DNA of 64,000 bases, taken from assembly GCF_000002075.1 (NCBI RefSeq), contig NW_004797354.1:443705-507704 (forward strand), read 5' to 3'. The notes under the pieces are model-generated. The model saw only the letters and a program-made list of their open reading frames with translations, ran no database searches and was not told the origin of the DNA. Both the position numbers and the translations under genes were made by a program. Numbering within the stretch: position 1 is the stretch's first letter; each line of letters begins with the position of its first letter. The stretch is from Aplysia californica. Lineage: Eukaryota > Mollusca > Gastropoda > Aplysiida > Aplysiidae. Shown here piece after piece: positions 36,001 through 47,239 of the stretch.

Positions 36001-37093
36001 GATGTTGGAGAATTGGGGGTTTGCGGGATCTGGGAATTGACATTACGCACTACCGTGGTGTCCCATTCCTGACCATGGTGGATTGTGGACCTGGTCGATT
36101 TGTGATCTGGCGACGGTTGAGAGGTGAAACTGCTCAACACATCATTGACGAGTTGAGGCAAGTGTTCCACGAGAGGGGGCCGGTGGGGGAGGTTCTGCTC
36201 GATAATGCCACGGTCTTTAGGTCAGAGGAATTCGTGGGGTTCTTGCGGGACTGGAACGTGAACGCAATGTTCAGGGCAACATATAGGCCTAGTGGAAACG
36301 GGATAGTCGAGAGAAATCATCGCACTATCACGGCTATGGCAGAGAGGGGGAACATCTCACCATTGAAAGCAGTGTATTACTATAATTGCTCTCTCAGGCG
36401 TGAGCAGCACGAAGACTCGATTCCGCACAAGTCGGTTATGACATATGAGTGGAGGCAGCCTGATGAGGCACCCGTAGAACCAGAGTGTGGAAACTCAGTC
36501 CCAACGGCCTCGTTTAGTGTTGGCGAGGAAGTTTGGATCAAGCCGGGTAATGCAATTATGCAAAATGCACATCGGAGTGGGGCCATGGGGTTGTCACGAA
36601 GGTGAACTCCGCGAACAACGTAGAGGTTGATCGTATGCCGCAGCATGTCTTAGACCGTAGACCTATCAGGGGTGTGGGGGGATGACGCTTCAAACGAAGG
36701 TGAACGGGGTGGTGAACCAGAAGAGCGCCGAGAGATTGACAGGCGTTTCCCGCACGGGCAAGGAGGGCCCCGTTGTGGAATGACGATTATGTCCTGGGAT
36801 AACCGTAACGCGGAGGGGTGAATGGGGNNNNNNNNNNNNNNNNNNNNNNNNNNNNNNNNNNNNNNNNNNNNNNNNNNNNNNNNNNNNNNNNNNNNNNNNN
36901 NNNNNNNNNNNNNNNNNNNNNNNNNNNGTGAAGAGAGATTGGTTAGGGACGGGGCGTCAGGACTTTCTTGACTATCCTCCCCATGTTTATTGTTTAGTAT
37001 ATTATCAAGATGGGTTAAACTGGGGTGACTCGTGTATTCTCTTCATGTGGGATGTTGGTTTTCATCGTATTGATCTATGAGATCAAGGGGGCG

Positions 37094-37435
37094 TGTGGTC
37101 TATAATTATAATTCGGTGTGATTACTAGACGAGCCAGAATCACGTGAAATAAGTGAACAAACTCTGTGTAGCCTAGTAAGTGTAGGAGAATATGGGAGCA
37201 TGGGGGGTATATAAACAGGCGCGAAGGTTGAACCGGCCTTCCGAGCCACGACTTAAATTTAGGCTGAGCGGGGATCGACGGTACTGGTGGGTCGACGCAG
37301 TGGATGGAGCTCCCGGACCTGTAAGACCCACACACATCGTTCCCCGCTCGAAACAGTGAGTATTGAAAACAACGTAGATCTAGATAGACTAACGAGTAGA
37401 ATCTAGGGTTAAATAGAACTTATCTTCACATTACA
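37094..37435 (+). repeat. Right LTR of the Ty3/gypsy-type element
   Basis: It starts TGTGGTCTATAATT, ends TTCACATTACA, and is followed by the target duplication AGATC (37436-37440). It is preceded by a purine-rich stretch consistent with a polypurine tract. Confidence 0.9.
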
Positions 37436-37439
37436 AGAT

Positions 37440-38010
37440 CGAGAATCTAGATATAGATATCTAGATCTAGAATCTAGATCTAGACGATCTAGATCTATCT
37501 AGATTTAGATCTAGATCTAGATGAAGATTAGATCTAGCGACGTGGCTAGCCGTACTTAGACTGCCAGTCTAGCCGTACTTAGATCTAGGTTTGGCCCTAT
37601 CGACTCAAACCTTTTGAGTACACAGGTCTCATTAGATCTAGATTATCTAGATCTAGATTCTAGTAATTATTCAGGTTTAAAATACATGCAAGTCAGGAAG
37701 GCACCTTTTGGTTTTGTCTGAAATACAAATACTTTAATTGAGCATTGCAAACTAAAATATTCCTTTACAATTCAGCCATCAATAACGAGTACGGCTAGCC
37801 TGTTCCTTAGATCTAGATCTAGAATCTAGACTAGATCTAGATATCTAATATTTAAATCTAGTTCTAGATCTAGATCTAGAATCTAGATCTAGATTTAGAT
37901 CTCTAGATCTAGGTCTGGATCAAGATTTCTATTATTTTAGGATTTGAGTTTAGGAGGCAAGTAGCTCAGTAGTAGGCCCAGGTAAAGTAGATCTAGATTC
38001 TAGATCTAGT
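37440..38010. repeat. AGATCT/CTAGAT palindromic low-complexity DNA
   Basis: The densest AGATCT-rich stretch in the window, interrupted by unique-looking pieces. Near 37690-37790 lies the reverse complement of a block seen near 32610-32690 (AAAACCAAAAGGTGCCT), so larger pieces of this repeat landscape occur on both sides of the LTR element. Confidence 0.85.
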
Positions 38011-38857
38011 TTCTTGAAGTTTGGTGAAATTTCAAATGATCCAATTTCAAATCACGCCCTCTCTTCTGATTTGGAAAGCTAGAATAGAATCTAAGCCAGC
38101 TCTATTCGGACTCAAGTATGAATATGTATAATTTTTATCTAGGCCTATTCGGAATATGGGTTTTATCTATTCGGACGCATGTCCGAAAAAAAGGTTTTGT
38201 TTATTCAGACTCAGCTTCTAAGTGAGTTATGTGAGTGTGAGGACGTTACATAATGTGTATAACTGTCGTCTGGGGATTATACACATAAAACCAGAATTAG
38301 AACTAGAACTAGAATTACCTACTAGGACTGTGTAATTGTGTCAAAAGAGTTAAACGACTGCACTCTCATTAGATCTACCCAATAGCAGTGTCAAAGTACG
38401 TAAACGGTAACCGACACCACCACTTCATCGTTACTCCCAGCACCATTTGTTTTTCCACATGTTTAATTTGATTTTGTTGTGTGTTGTAGTTTTTCTGTAA
38501 TTATTTTATTAATCACATCGCACAAAACCGACAGCCGTGGCCTCTTCCCCAAGCAAGCCGAGAGTGCGAGATCGCTGCCGCAGTCTCATTGGTCGACATA
38601 ATTAACTTTGCTCCCGGCAAGGTCAGCTCAACTTAGTCGTTCTTGTTCATACTAATGATGCAGGGAGGGCCAGTTTAGATAGATCTCGATCTAGAATCTA
38701 GTAACTCAAACTGGATAGTAAAGCTCACGTCTCTACTGTTATCATTATAATCGAAATAAAAGTTCGTAAATGCTGGAAATATTTAGGAACAAGGGTCAAG
38801 TCGGAACGGACGTCATGCTGGACTCAATTCAGAGTCCGAATATAATTTTTCTCTAGC

Positions 38858-38955
38858 CACTTCATAGAATCTAAGTCTGATTCTTATAAAAGAGCCTCGG
38901 AATAGTCACTTTATAGAATCTAAGTCTGATTCTTATAAAAGAGCCTCGGCAAAGT
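38858..38955. repeat. 49-bp tandem duplication
   Basis: Two adjacent units (38858-38906, 38907-38955) share TAGAATCTAAGTCTGATTCT and AAAAGAGCCTCGG with very few differences. A poly-C run follows at about 38965-38979. Confidence 0.9.
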
Positions 38956-39090
38956 GGGTTTACCCCCCCCCCCCCCCCCTCGGAGATAAAGAGTTAGAAT
39001 AGCTGGTACACAGGGATTAACGACCCCAAAAATGGCTGGAAGTGAGTGAGTTAACAGCATTACGAGGCTTGAATATAGGCCATCGAAGTG

Positions 39091-39529
39091 ATAATTGGGA
39101 GTCGACTCCCTATAAATCATTTTGCATTATTAGGAGTCGACTCCCGATCCCATTAATCACTTTCAACGCTATTAGGAGTCAGAGATTACATTCGGCCTAG
39201 TCTTGACAAAATTAAGGTGGTTTGGGCATTTTTAGGGGTAAGGTAAGGTACGTTAGGGATAGGGTTAGGGGTTGGGTCTCTTCTTTATTGTGTTTGCTGA
39301 GGTGGTCACGCTTTTTACGGAAGTCCTTCCTTTTATTATGAGACAGTGCGAATTAGCTTTCATAAGACAGATCGAATTAGCTTTCATAATTTTGCGGAAG
39401 AACCTCGACAAAACCTTTCGAGGTAAAAACATAATTGCGTTTTGTGACTCCTAAAAACATCAACATATTAAATGGACAGTCGACTCCCATTAACCTGTTG
39501 ACATTTAAGGGGAGTTGACTCCCAATAAT
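39091..39529. mobile_element. Long-TIR element carrying GGGAGTCGACTCCC palindromes
   Basis: The left end has GGGAGTCGACTCCC (39097-39110) and AGGAGTCGACTCCC (39132-39145). The right end has AGTCGACTCCC (39478-39488) and GGGAGTTGACTCCC (39510-39523). Left and inverted right ends align over about 50 bp, with a third AGGAGTCA/TGACTCCT pair further in (about 39175 and 39445). There is no coding frame. It fits a non-autonomous DNA transposon whose TIRs are made of repeated palindromes. Target duplication was not resolved. Confidence 0.75.
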
Positions 39530-39559
39530 GCCTTCCATAGGCTCTAGTGATAATAGCCT

Positions 39560-39830
39560 AATTCTAATAAGTGGTTCCCATTGGAGGATCGTTCGGTTAT
39601 GGTTTGGTTTCTGGCGGCTTCAGTACTCGTAATATAGACCAACCTCCCAAACCGATCGCCCGACACTTGGCCTTGAAAATAAACATGTTTTATATGGAAA
39701 GTCATCATCAGTCAGTTTGTCAGTTTTGCCCTTCCCATGGAGGAAAATCCGGCTAGCCCCCTGTGACCTAACCGACAGAACCAAACCGATCGGAACTGAT
39801 CCTGCTTGTGGGCACCGCTTAAGATTTCAG
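39560..39830. repeat. Second copy of the GATCGG/GTGCCCAC repeat
   Basis: It contains GGATCGTTCGGTTATGG, AAACCGATCGCCCGA, AAACCGATCGGAACTGATC and ends TGTGGGCACC, the inverse of GGTGCCCACA. It is related to 21471-21745 but diverged. Confidence 0.5.
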
Positions 39831-41039
39831 AACAATGAGGGAGTGCAAACAATCTGCTGTTCCCAAACAGACATAATAGAAATCGCATTATTGCTGCACT
39901 TTTTTCCCCACTATTGTTAATGAGCACACTTGGTTTTGGGCTGTGGGGCCTTTGAAGAAAATAATAGTATTGGTCTAGTCATGTTTTTTTCAACTTGGCA
40001 AACATGTTGACAGTCACTGTTGTGTTGATCAAGTTGACCTTGTTATCATCAAATTGTATTACATGTAGCCAATAACTAGGGCAATGCTCTAGCAGCTAGC
40101 TTTCGAAGGCGAAACACGAGTGTTGGATTCTTGATGTTTTCCACCTACGTTTCATTCACATCCTGAAAAGCTTGCTGGTGACCTCGGTCTTCTGAGTCAT
40201 GCTTCCAGTCAGTGGCAATTTTATTGAGATGATAAAAGTTCAAAGATCAAGTGATTTCAACCCTGTAAATGTGGGGCAAATGTTAATGTGTTTAGCTTTA
40301 ACTTAGCCACCGAAATAATTGATAACAGCGCTGTAAATCACGTACAGGATAAATGTAGGCCATCATTTTAGTTTGTGTGATTATAATCTTTGTTATCAAA
40401 AGCACTTTTATAGGTAACTACGGAGGCGTCATGTACAATAACTGTAACGTACTATATAGTGTCTCTAGTACTTGTTTCATTGTACTTGAGTTGTAGATAA
40501 CTTTTATACTAGATCTGTGTATCGTCTACCCACTTATTATCAAGACTTAGGTTTGTGAAACTTTTTTTTACCATTATCCAGAATGTTCATTAAGCAGACG
40601 GGGCAATTTATACAATCAATTCTAGTGCGATTATTGTCAGTGCATGATATGTTGCACTATGTTAGCTCAGTTGGTATCATGCTGGATTAGTTGTGGACGA
40701 CCTAGACTGGGCATTTTTTAACTCTGGTCGGTTTGTGGAGTTTTTAATGCTCTCAATCCATTTGGCTAGGTCCTATTGGAGACAGACGTTGAATTGGAGG
40801 TCCGGCCTCTGAAATAACGTCTTCTATTACTGATAATTTATTGATAGTTGCATTAAACCCATTCACAAACTGTTACTCTGTGTAACATAGTGCATGAATT
40901 TTTTTAATGTGAAGGCGTCTTTTTGGTTTGAAAATTATCATGGTGAGCATTCATACATTTCGTTAATTGTTGTGTATAGGACTGCCTCTTTCCTATTTCA
41001 TTACCAGCATATGATGTGATGGTTTACCTGTTTGCCTTT

Positions 41040-41355
41040 TTTTGCCACTCTAAAGACATGAGTTCGATTCTCCTTTGGGGAATGTGCATTACAAATACAG
41101 CTGAACTTGCTCTAACAGCCACCTGTACCACAATTACCAATACAAATGGTCTCTGCCCATTCCCCCATAATTTTCTTTCACATGATAATAATACTGTGTA
41201 AGACGGCCACCTTGTCTGAGACGGACACTTTTCTCCTTGACAATGGGTGGTCGTCTTAAAGAATTTTGACTGTATCTCCATCTGTATCAGTTACTAAGCT
41301 CGGGTTTTCCCTGATACTGGCATGCAGGGTTGAAGCAGGCCACCTCCTTATGATC
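41040..41355 (+). repeat. tRNA-derived SINE (family B), plus strand, split by a MITE
   Basis: The left part ends with a B-box-like GAGTTCGATTCTCC, then TTTGGGGAAT. After the insertion at 41098-41272 it resumes with ATCTCCATCTGTATC and GCAGGGTTGAAGCAGGCC. The same two halves are joined without interruption at about 48400-48560. Confidence 0.7.
41098..41272. mobile_element. TA-flanked MITE (CAG...CTG ends) inside a SINE
   Basis: A 175-bp element flanked by TA on both sides (41096-41097, 41273-41274). The ends CAGCTGAACTTGCTC and the complement of CAGTCAAAATTCTTT are imperfect inverted repeats. Inner GACGGCCACC and TGGTCGTCTTA are also inverted. Relics with the same ends occur near 50573-50735 and 60137-60195. 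TA target and CAG termini fit a Tc1/mariner or pogo-like element. Confidence 0.7.
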
Positions 41356-41734
41356 TCAATTTTGTCGATAGAAATGTAAAACATCTGCAAAAATGACATT
41401 TCAATCGTCGTTGTTTCATTTTTTTGTTGTTGTCTGGTGCACAGGACTACGTACAAGGCTGTCTTTTTATATGGTGTTTCTTTTTTCCCCCTTTAGATAG
41501 CTATGTAAAGTGGGGCAACATACCCCTAGTGCCTTTTAGTTTTATTGTCTCTCACTCCTTTTCTCTCTTTAGTTACCTTTGTAAAGTGGGACAAGTTACC
41601 GCCCATGCCAGGGATCATGGATGAATAGTCTGTTAATATAGAATTGGGATGAGAAATCTATTCCCATGTTATAACTCATTGTTAATTTTTTTTATGAAGA
41701 TGTTTTTATACCCCCATTAACATAATTTAGCTCA

Positions 41735-41930
41735 TCTCTAGGAGGCGGGCTTCTAATCCTGTCTGTCAAGGCTAACCCTGGCTGAGAGGGCCTGGATACA
41801 ACATCCCAACAGAAAGTAGATACAAATCTCCCCCCCCCCCCAAGTTCTGAATCGGATTCAGGTATTCTGGGTCTGACAGCAATACGCCCAACTGCAACTC
41901 TATAGACACCTGTGTTATGACAGGTAGCTG
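41735..41930 (-). repeat. tRNA-derived SINE (family B), minus strand, degraded
   Basis: It begins GGAGGCGGGCTTCTAATCCT then GTCTGTCAAGGC, the complement of the family B body, and continues through GGATACAACATCCCA. The tRNA-like head at its right end is eroded. Confidence 0.6.
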
Positions 41931-41991
41931 GTCACAAGAGTCCGAATACTATTACCAAAAGTGTCTAATTATAAGTCAACAAAAGTATGTG

Positions 41992-43070
41992 AAGATAAGA
42001 TAAGATAAGATAGTACTTTATTATCCCAGAGGGAAATTTTTCTTGACTGTACAGGACCGTAAAAACACATGCAGGTATACATAAAAAAATTTAAATAATA
42101 CATATTACTCTCATAAAAAAATCAATATGAAAGGAGAAGTAAAGCTGACAAAATGTACATTTACATCAAATGCATCATTCAACCACCTGCAGGAATTTAA
42201 ATACTAGACCTTTGGAGTTATATACAGATACATACTCTAAGAGCAACACACATCTATGCTCATTCTGACAAAAACCTTATGCTAGATGGTAAAAAACTTC
42301 TTTTATATCTTTCTTTCTTTGTTTTTGGAGGTACATATCTGCCGCTGCGTGATCTTACAATTTGTGTGGAAAAGGGGTGTGATGGGTCGTTTATAATGCT
42401 TTTTTATCTTTTTTATACGTATGGTGTTATACATTTCATCCATTCTTATAAAATCATATCCAGAGATCTTGCTGGCTTTCTTAATGGTTCTGTCAAATTG
42501 TCCTTTATCTTTCACCTTACAATTCCCACCCCAGCAGCAAATACAAAATAATAGCACACTTTCAATCATAGAATGGTAAAAAAGGGACAAAATCTTATTG
42601 TCAACACGGAAACTTCTTAATTTCCTTAAAAGAAACATTCTTTGATTTACCTTTTTATGCACAAGAGCGGCGTGGGGATGCCAGTCAAGTTTGTGGTCGA
42701 TTGTTACACCAAGATACTTGTAAGAGCTTACCACCTCCATCTCTTCATCTTTAATAAATAGTGGTTGCAATTGGTCTTTTTTTTACTCTAAAGTCTATTA
42801 TTAGTTCCTTTGTCTTTTTTTACGTTTAGTATAAGAAAGTGGTTATCACACCAATTTGTAAATAGATCCACAGCGTCCCTGTATTCATTCTCATTTGTTT
42901 TTATAAGGCCTTGTAAAGTGGAATCATCCGCAAATTTTATTAGTTTGATGTTTTTGTTATCAAAAGTACAGTCGTTGGTGTAGAGCGTAAACAAGACAGG
43001 GGAGATTACACAGCCTTGGGGTGCACCGGTGTTCGTGAATATTAGGTCGGTTTTACACCATTTAATTTTA
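41992..43070 (-). mobile_element. CR1/Rex1-like LINE, 5'-truncated
   Basis: On the minus strand the frame shows RT motif B NTGAPQGCVISP (about 43030), FTLYTNDC and motif C IKFADDSTL (about 42930), then SSYKYLGVTIDHKLDWHPH (about 42700), LRKLRSF, and FYHSMIESVLLFCICCWGG (about 42560). The 3' end is the conserved TACTTTATTATCCCAGAGGG (read on the plus strand, about 42013), with a (GATAA)n tail at 41993-42012, typical of Rex1/CR1-like elements. Frameshifts separate the blocks. The 5' half of the RT and the endonuclease are absent. Confidence 0.88.
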
Positions 43071-43498
43071 CATATTGAGGTCGATTGGTTAAGAACTCAA
43101 GAATCCAAGCTATAATGTGCCACTATTTAAAAATTCTTTGATATCATTGATCTTTGAATCCATGTTAAGTTTTTAATAGTGACCATTGTTAATAATATTC
43201 TGAAATTTTCGAATCTTAAATTATCTAACATTTCGTTAAAGCGTGTTGACAGTAAGTTGATACAGTTGTTGTAAGTAGTGCTTACTCTATGTACGTACCT
43301 GTACTTAAACTTATCAGATGTGTGGTAGGCCTTAACTCTCCACGTCATGATGATGGCCGGGAGTTTATTCAATATAAATGTATTTATTAGCACTGATGAA
43401 ACTTTCCTTCCTATCTTTCCTCGTGACAGTTGTGTCGTGCGTGCGCTTCTCTGACTAGCCCTCTTGAAAGTTATCACGCTGCTGGATTCGATTGTTGT

Positions 43499-43630
43499 TT
43501 TAGTTTTAGTAAGTCTTCTGCGGCACTTGCAACACAGAAAGGTCTTATAAGTGCCGAAGATTAGAGGTGTTACAAGAGAGTAACAAACAAAAAAAAGAAA
43601 GAGGGGTGATAGGAAAGAAGAAGCAAATAT
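43499..43630 (-). repeat. SINE-like family A, 5'-truncated minus-strand copy
   Basis: On the minus strand the 3' hairpin is perfect: arms CGGCACTT and AAGTGCCG (43521-43556). The body stops at the GAAGAAGCAAA block, so the first about 40 bp are missing. Confidence 0.85.
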
Positions 43631-43914
43631 TTAGTGTCCTTGGAGACTGCACATTTATAGACCTAATGTTTCTTTTGTGTCTTTTATCAATACTTTTTCA
43701 TTAACATCCACTCACAAATTTGTTTTAGATGACTTTACAGGCACTGAAACAAAAAATGAATAAATAAATGAAAGACAAGACCACCCCCCCCCCCCCACAA
43801 AAGAAGTTTAAGAAACCCTCCAACTGTTTTGACACAAAAAGTCATTGCACCAGGAAAACAGAATAGAAAGAGTCACTCTGGTAGGAGCAGTTCAGAGATT
43901 TGTTGATGTTGTTG

Positions 43915-43997
43915 TTCTTTCTTCTTCTTCTTCTTCTTCTTCTTCTTCTTCTTCTTCTTCTTCTTCTTCTTCTTCTTCTTCTTCTTCTTCTTCTTTT

Positions 43998-44029
<32 letters not shown>

Positions 44030-44090
44030 TTCTTCTTCTTCTTCTTCTTCTTCTTCTTCTCCTCCTCCTCCTCCTCCCTCTTCTCCTCCT
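43915..44090. repeat. (CTT)n microsatellite
   Basis: About 55 CTT units with a few interruptions, turning into CTC/CCT units at the right. All long frames across it (poly-Ser, poly-Leu, poly-Lys, poly-Glu) are artefacts. Confidence 0.98.
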
Positions 44091-44729
44091 CCGCCCTCGT
44101 CCTCGTCCTTCTCCTCTCCGTTGTTTCTGTCAATCGGTCTTCCAACTTCTCTCACAGTGATTATTGCCTCTATCTTTTTCTTTTCTCAAGTCATTGGGGG
44201 GAAAAAGCTGGGTTTTGGTCATATCTAAGAATGACATATAATGTTTCCAAGCAGGATCTGCAAATATGAGAATGAAGCCCATAAGTCAGTTGGAGAGACC
44301 TTTACTAAAAATTTCTGAAATTATTGTTGCAGGTTTCTTTGGAATATTTTGAATTTATTGCATCATGCAGAAAAGTGAGTGTGACGGGTTTAGGGGGGGG
44401 GGGTGTAACATGTCGTGGGTGGTTGGAAGGTGCCACTGGTACAGGTAGGTCCTACTTTTTTTCTTTCCGTATGTTGCTTCTGTCTGTTTCCTTCACTTTT
44501 CCCCAACATTAAATGACAATAACTGTGTCGATGTGCTTCTCTTTACTCAAACAAACAACAACAACAAAAATAACAGGTTACTTGTCCGATACTCGCTATC
44601 TTGATCCTCCGCGTATTTAGAGTCTGATTTTTTGTTTTGAAAAGTTGGCGGCTATGTACACGTGTAATGGTACTGAAATGATATACCGTATAGAAGTTGT
44701 TACCAGCTCTACGGTGGCCACAACTATTG

Positions 44730-44940
44730 CTTGTTCACTTTCGTCTGACGGTTAAAACAAGATTCTTCCTAGGACCCCAGTTCTACGTTCAAGTAATTTA
44801 AGTAATTCTTCTCGGATCTTTGCATACGGGTCTAAAAGTTGGATGACCAACAGAATTTAAAATCCCATTCCTAAACGTCACTGCAGACTAAGGTTCCGAA
44901 GCGTTTTCTTTGATATAAGCAGACAGCGGGTCCCCCAAAA
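44730..44940. repeat. Dispersed repeat shared with 14600-14800
   Basis: Same order of anchors: TTCACTTTCGTC, ATCTTTGCATACGGGTC, AAAAGTTGGATGACCA, CGTTTTCTTTGATATAAGC. Confidence 0.7.
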
Positions 44941-44944
44941 CAAT

Positions 44945-46730
44945 AATACAATTAATAGGATAGGGGATAGCATGGATTCTAGATCAGCACCTAAAAATGT
45001 AAAAGTTCTCATTATATATATATATTGATAGATATATTATAATTTTCCTCAACACCACTCTTTTAGTAACGTTCGTCTAAGAAACACGATTCAAGAGAGG
45101 GTGAGTTATTTTCGAGACTCACGTGGAGCTCGTGGAGATGTCCAGACAGCGGAAGATGGAAGTCTACAAGCTTGGATATCTATACTGAAATGTTGGGGCT
45201 GTATGGTGTCGCTGTCTCAAAATGAGCAATTTGAAAATTATTGTAAGTCATGTTTTTGAGTGATCCTGTGAAACTGAATGCATCCAAAAAGCGGTGTATT
45301 TATATAGGGCCCAAAGAGAAAAACTTTTAAATTACTGGGTCAAGTATTTTTTCCCCTCTTGTCACGCGAAGTTTCGTGGGCAAAGGTAAATTCCGCAAAG
45401 AGCTTGAATTTTTTTAACGTGGTCAGACGAAGGCGAACAAGCTATAGATCTAGTATAACCTAACCATGTGCTCATACGTCCCCCAGACGGGAATCGAACT
45501 CATGTGTCTTGCGTGTGGCGGCGAAGCGCGTACCCACTACACTACACCCCAGGCGCCGGTTCGTCCACGATGCAACTCAGTCTGAACTCTGATAACAGTT
45601 GTCCTGTTCGTTGACGCCCTCTCACGCAGTGATCTTGTGTTCAATATGCTTTGCTGTTGGATCACGTACAGACCTGTTGTCTGAATGTGATCTTCACTTG
45701 TTGACAGTCTGCTGATAGGAACGTTTTCTTTTTTCTTTAGTTCTGTTTTAGCAAAAGTTTTACTGCCCTTGCAACGCAATAAGGTCATAACACTATAAAT
45801 CTAATATAATAATGCCACTCATCCCGATTTTATCGTTATATCCCTTTTTTTTGCCTCAATTCTCAAGCATCCTGATTTTCCCTATTTCTGTCGCGCGTAT
45901 CCCGATTTTTTTGTGCCGCCTGTTGCGCTGGATTTGTCTAAAAACTTACTCTGCCTTCTTCTCTGTCGCGGGAAGCACCCCGTTAAACTTTTTGTCAGCA
46001 GGAACTGGGAGCCATATTTTCCGAAACATGATGGATGCTGGTTTTAGGAGTTGACTCGCCCCAAGTTGTGTTGGATCTGTGCTTGCACGTGTTATTTCAA
46101 CTATAATGGAACGAGTATCGATTTGACTTTCCGACTTGGGACATTCTCAAGATCTACCATTCAGAATTCTACGATGATGGTCTGATTACCGTTTCAATTG
46201 CGACATATAACATTTATGATCAATATTTTTTACAGTTCTACTGTTACTGCCAAAACAAGCTTTCTCTAAGTTTGGTTAGCTGGGCTCGCCATCAAGAATG
46301 TCAGTAACACTGTTTGTTCGTTCGTTCGCACCGCGTGACATGACCTCGGCGTGTGAGTTTTTCGTGTATCGGGGACCGTCCGTTGACGGGGTCAACTAAA
46401 GTTCATGCACACTGGTTGAAGCGTCTTTCGAGACTTACGAGGAAGGGGGGGTGGTAGACACTTGGACTGAGAGTCCTTGACGTGATACTTCAGGATTTTA
46501 AAAAATATGATAATGCTCACACGTACATGCGCATGCATGCACGGGAGTATATTTTTGGACACCGTCGAAAATGTTTTAGTCAGCTTGGCACTCGCCTTTG
46601 TTATTTGTCGCCAATCCCGATTCTTTTCACCAAGCCCCCCCCCCAAAAAAAACCCAAAAACAAACAATAAATAAAAAAAATAAAATAATCCTGGTTGTTT
46701 GATTTCATAGAGTGTCAGGTCTGTTATTAT
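44945..46730. other. Intergenic, no gene recognised
   Basis: Apart from the tRNA-like SINE head at 45481-45559 and a family A SINE 3' fragment near 45725-45790 (minus strand), I see no feature. Open frames here are short and have no recognisable similarity. Confidence 0.5.
45481..45559 (-). repeat. tRNA-like SINE head
   Basis: Read on the minus strand it starts GGCGCCTGGGGTGTAGTG, with an A-box-like TAGTGTAGTGGG, a D-arm/anticodon-like middle with CGCGCTTCG, and a perfect B-box-like GAGTTCGATTCCC before GTCTGGGG, which pairs partly with the start. The body beyond it is not clearly family B, so it may be a solitary or young tRNA-derived fragment. Confidence 0.65.
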
Positions 46731-46731
46731 G

Positions 46732-46864
46732 TGCTGAAGATTAGAGGTGTTGCAAGAGATTAACAAACAAACAACAAATAAAAAGGGAGAAGGAAAGCTA
46801 CAGACGATAGACATTTGATAGGAAAGCAGGAGCAAACCACACCAGAACACCCGCCAACCACCCA
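46732..46864 (-). repeat. SINE-like family A, minus-strand copy, 3'-truncated
   Basis: It contains the complement blocks GAAGATTAGAGGTGTTGCAA, ATAGGAAAGCAGGAGCAAAC and CACCCGCCAACC. The 3' hairpin region is missing. Confidence 0.8.
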
Positions 46865-46966
46865 CGAACAATTTCTAACCTGATATTAACTCTTTAGGAT
46901 GTAGCTGACACATGACAAGATGTGTCGTGACGCTATGAAATCAGGCACTCGTCAGTTTTAGTAGGC

Positions 46967-47055
<89 letters not shown>

Positions 47056-47067
47056 TGTATGTGTGTG
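46967..47067. repeat. (CT)n then (GT)n microsatellite
   Basis: About 36 CT units then about 10 GT units. Confidence 0.97.
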
Positions 47068-47239
47068 AAAATACTTCCATTCCCGGATCTCTTTCTAACA
47101 CCGTCTACAGATTTGAAACGAGACACACTATGCTATTTCAGGGGGTACTCCAGTACAGTCGAACCTGCTCTGACAGCCAATCTTCGGCACTTACATGACC
47201 TACTAAATTGCAAACGCAATAAAACGCTTACTAAAACAT

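Larger units (their letters stand above)
32752..37435 (+). mobile_element. Broken LTR retrotransposon, Ty3/gypsy type
   Basis: This 4.7-kb fossil includes a 100-N gap at 36828-36927. Parts, in order: left LTR, gag-like region (about 33230-34000) with two CCHC zinc knuckles near 33830-33950, aspartic protease (LIDTG, about 34070), reverse transcriptase (RPVLDFRELK about 34675, YIDDIL about 34995), RNase H-like region (about 35400-35800), integrase (HxxxH/CxxC-type finger about 35850-35990 and core about 36040-36320), a purine-rich stretch before the right LTR, and the right LTR. A 5-bp target duplication AGATC flanks it. The protein order RT-RNase H-integrase and the motif style fit Ty3/gypsy. 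It is broken, with several breaks in the coding region. LTR divergence of roughly 7% by eye suggests a moderately old insertion. No envelope gene is seen. Confidence 0.9.

Noticed and set aside
39240-39280. TTAGGG-like telomere motif
   Set aside because: Only two or three irregular GTTAGGG/ATAGGG units within a transposon; not a telomeric array.
40660-40860. tRNA-like start (TTAGCTCAGTTGG)
   Set aside because: Only an A-box-like piece is visible; no convincing B box or cloverleaf follows, so it is left uncalled.
43127-43477. 116-residue minus-strand frame
   Set aside because: No recognisable domain. It lies next to the LINE 3' part but does not match the expected RT sequence upstream of motif B, so no call is made.
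43845-44228. Poly-Ser, poly-Leu, poly-Lys and poly-Glu frames
   Set aside because: All are readings of one (CTT)n microsatellite.
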